Shown: in pieces, positions 5,656 to 6,303 of the stretch | How positions within the stretch are numbered: position 1 is the first letter of the stretch | How the letters are laid out: each line of letters starts with the position of its first letter | Source of the DNA: Candidatus Gastranaerophilales bacterium | GTDB taxonomy: Bacteria > Cyanobacteriota > Vampirovibrionia > Gastranaerophilales > Gastranaerophilaceae | Length of the DNA: 6,303 nt | Direction of reading: 5' to 3' | NCBI GenBank assembly: GCA_944326495.1 | Contig: CALVEE010000197.1 | Coordinates: forward strand, 1 to 6,303 | Program-made: the position numbers and the translations under genes | The notes under the pieces: model-generated | What the model saw: the letters and a program-made list of their open reading frames with translations, nothing else | What the model was told of the DNA's origin: nothing | Databases searched by the model: none

Positions 5656-6303
5656 CTACTTAATAAATAACTTTCTGCCTATTCTGATTATTGTTGCGCC
5701 TTCTTTTAGCGCAATTTCATAATCATCGCTCATTCCCATTGATAATTCCGGAAGCTGAACTTTAAACTCTTCTTCCAGACTATCCCTGAAATCTCTTATA
5801 TCTTTGAATAACTTATGGAGTGTATCCTTATCCGCTCCTAAAGGCGCTATGTTCATTAACCCGATAACATCCAGCCCCTCAAGCTTAAGAATTTCTCCCA
5901 AATCGTTTTTCAAAACCTCTTTTGTATATCCGGACTTTTGTTCCTCTCCTGCGTTATTAACCTGCAATAAAACTTTCTCTCTCTTATTCAACAGGCAAGC
6001 CTCTTTAGAGATTATACGGGCAAGCTTTAAAGAGTCAACTGATTGAATTACATCAAAGTACTTAACAACTTTTGCAGCTTTGTTGCTCTGCAAGTGCCCT
6101 ATAAAGTGGAATGTTGAATTCTGCCTGATATCTTCAGGAAGCTCTTCTATTTTGTGAATAGCATCAATCGCTCTTGACTCCCCGAAATCTCTAAGCCCTG
6201 CTTCATATCCCGCTTTTATCCCCTCAAGTCCGAAATACTTGGTTACTGCTACTATTTTAATTTTAGAATGTGCGATTTTGTTTTTGATTTCCTGAAGGTT
6301 TGC
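5656..6303 (-). CDS. yggS: YggS/PROSC-family PLP homeostasis protein, 5' partial
   Basis: A cytoplasmic PLP-binding protein of the alanine-racemase-like TIM-barrel fold, with no established enzymatic reaction, that buffers PLP and affects amino-acid and vitamin B6 balance. The frame is open to the window edge, giving 215 residues; probably only some 10-15 N-terminal residues are missing. Visible, numbering from the edge: IKIVAVTKYF with the PLP lysine K22, RDFGES (39-43), FHFIGHLQSNK (65-75), DVIQSVDSLKLA (84-95), NNAGEEQKSG (116-125), GLMNIAP (148-154), LSMGMSDDYEIAL (187-199) and RIGRKLFIK at the end. Two normally conserved pocket positions differ: GEN is GES (S43), and RIGT/RIGS is RIGR (R210). 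The protein also stops soon after that motif. A TTG at 6091-6093 falls within the conserved GHLQSNK motif and is not the start. Operon with sepF. Confidence 0.93.
   Translation of the reverse strand, partial: ANLQEIKNKIAHSKIKIVAVTKYFGLEGIKAGYEAGLRDFGESRAIDAIHKIEELPEDIRQNSTFHFIGHLQSNKAAKVVKYFDVIQSVDSLKLARIISKEACLLNKREKVLLQVNNAGEEQKSGYTKEVLKNDLGEILKLEGLDVIGLMNIAPLGADKDTLHKLFKDIRDFRDSLEEEFKVQLPELSMGMSDDYEIALKEGATIIRIGRKLFIK

Noticed and set aside
5804..6046. 80-codon open frame on the plus strand
   Set aside because: It is antisense to the conserved YggS coding region and resembles nothing known.
6091..6093. TTG as the start of a 145-residue protein on the minus strand
   Set aside because: The TTG codes for Leu inside the conserved FIGHLQSNK motif of YggS, and the same frame stays open with clear YggS sequence to the window edge.

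Overview
The window comes from an AT-rich bacterial chromosome with dense, mostly short-spaced genes. The housekeeping set (NifU/NifS, an MscS-family channel, RlmH, YggS-SepF) together with an Asn/Lys-rich protein starting MNIKFNPNIN suggests a gut-type Vampirovibrionia/Melainabacteria (Gastranaerophilales-like) genome. SepF next to YggS occurs in both the Cyanobacteria/Melainabacteria lineage and Firmicutes, so a Firmicute is not excluded. The placement is inferred from gene content and composition only.

Layout, plus strand, 1-2255: the 3' end of a NifU-type Fe-S scaffold gene, a REPIN-like palindromic repeat in the gap, a complete NifS/IscS-type cysteine desulfurase, and, only 3 nt further on, an MscS-family mechanosensitive channel. 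NifS supplies sulfur and NifU receives it. The channel probably shares the transcript but has no evident role in Fe-S assembly.

Minus strand, 2252-4345: one large gene for a 697-residue protein of no family I recognise with confidence. It has two short N-terminal hydrophobic segments, a middle region of DG-turn beta-type repeats, and a C-terminal HEIGH...ETTAEA signature of a gluzincin-like metallopeptidase. Its stop codon overlaps that of the channel gene tail to tail (TTAA). It is the least explained gene here. A 111-bp gap separates it from the divergent rlmH gene (plus strand, 4457-4927), which lacks a visible Shine-Dalgarno sequence.

Minus strand, 4946-6303: yggS (5' end outside the window) and sepF form a compact operon read leftwards, ending in a clear intrinsic terminator at 4946-4966. 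Between the sepF stop and the terminator lies a repeat element built of two inverted arrays of a degenerate 8-bp unit (consensus about GTTTAGAA).

There is no gene-free stretch longer than about 205 bp. I see no tRNA, rRNA, CRISPR array, transposase or riboswitch.
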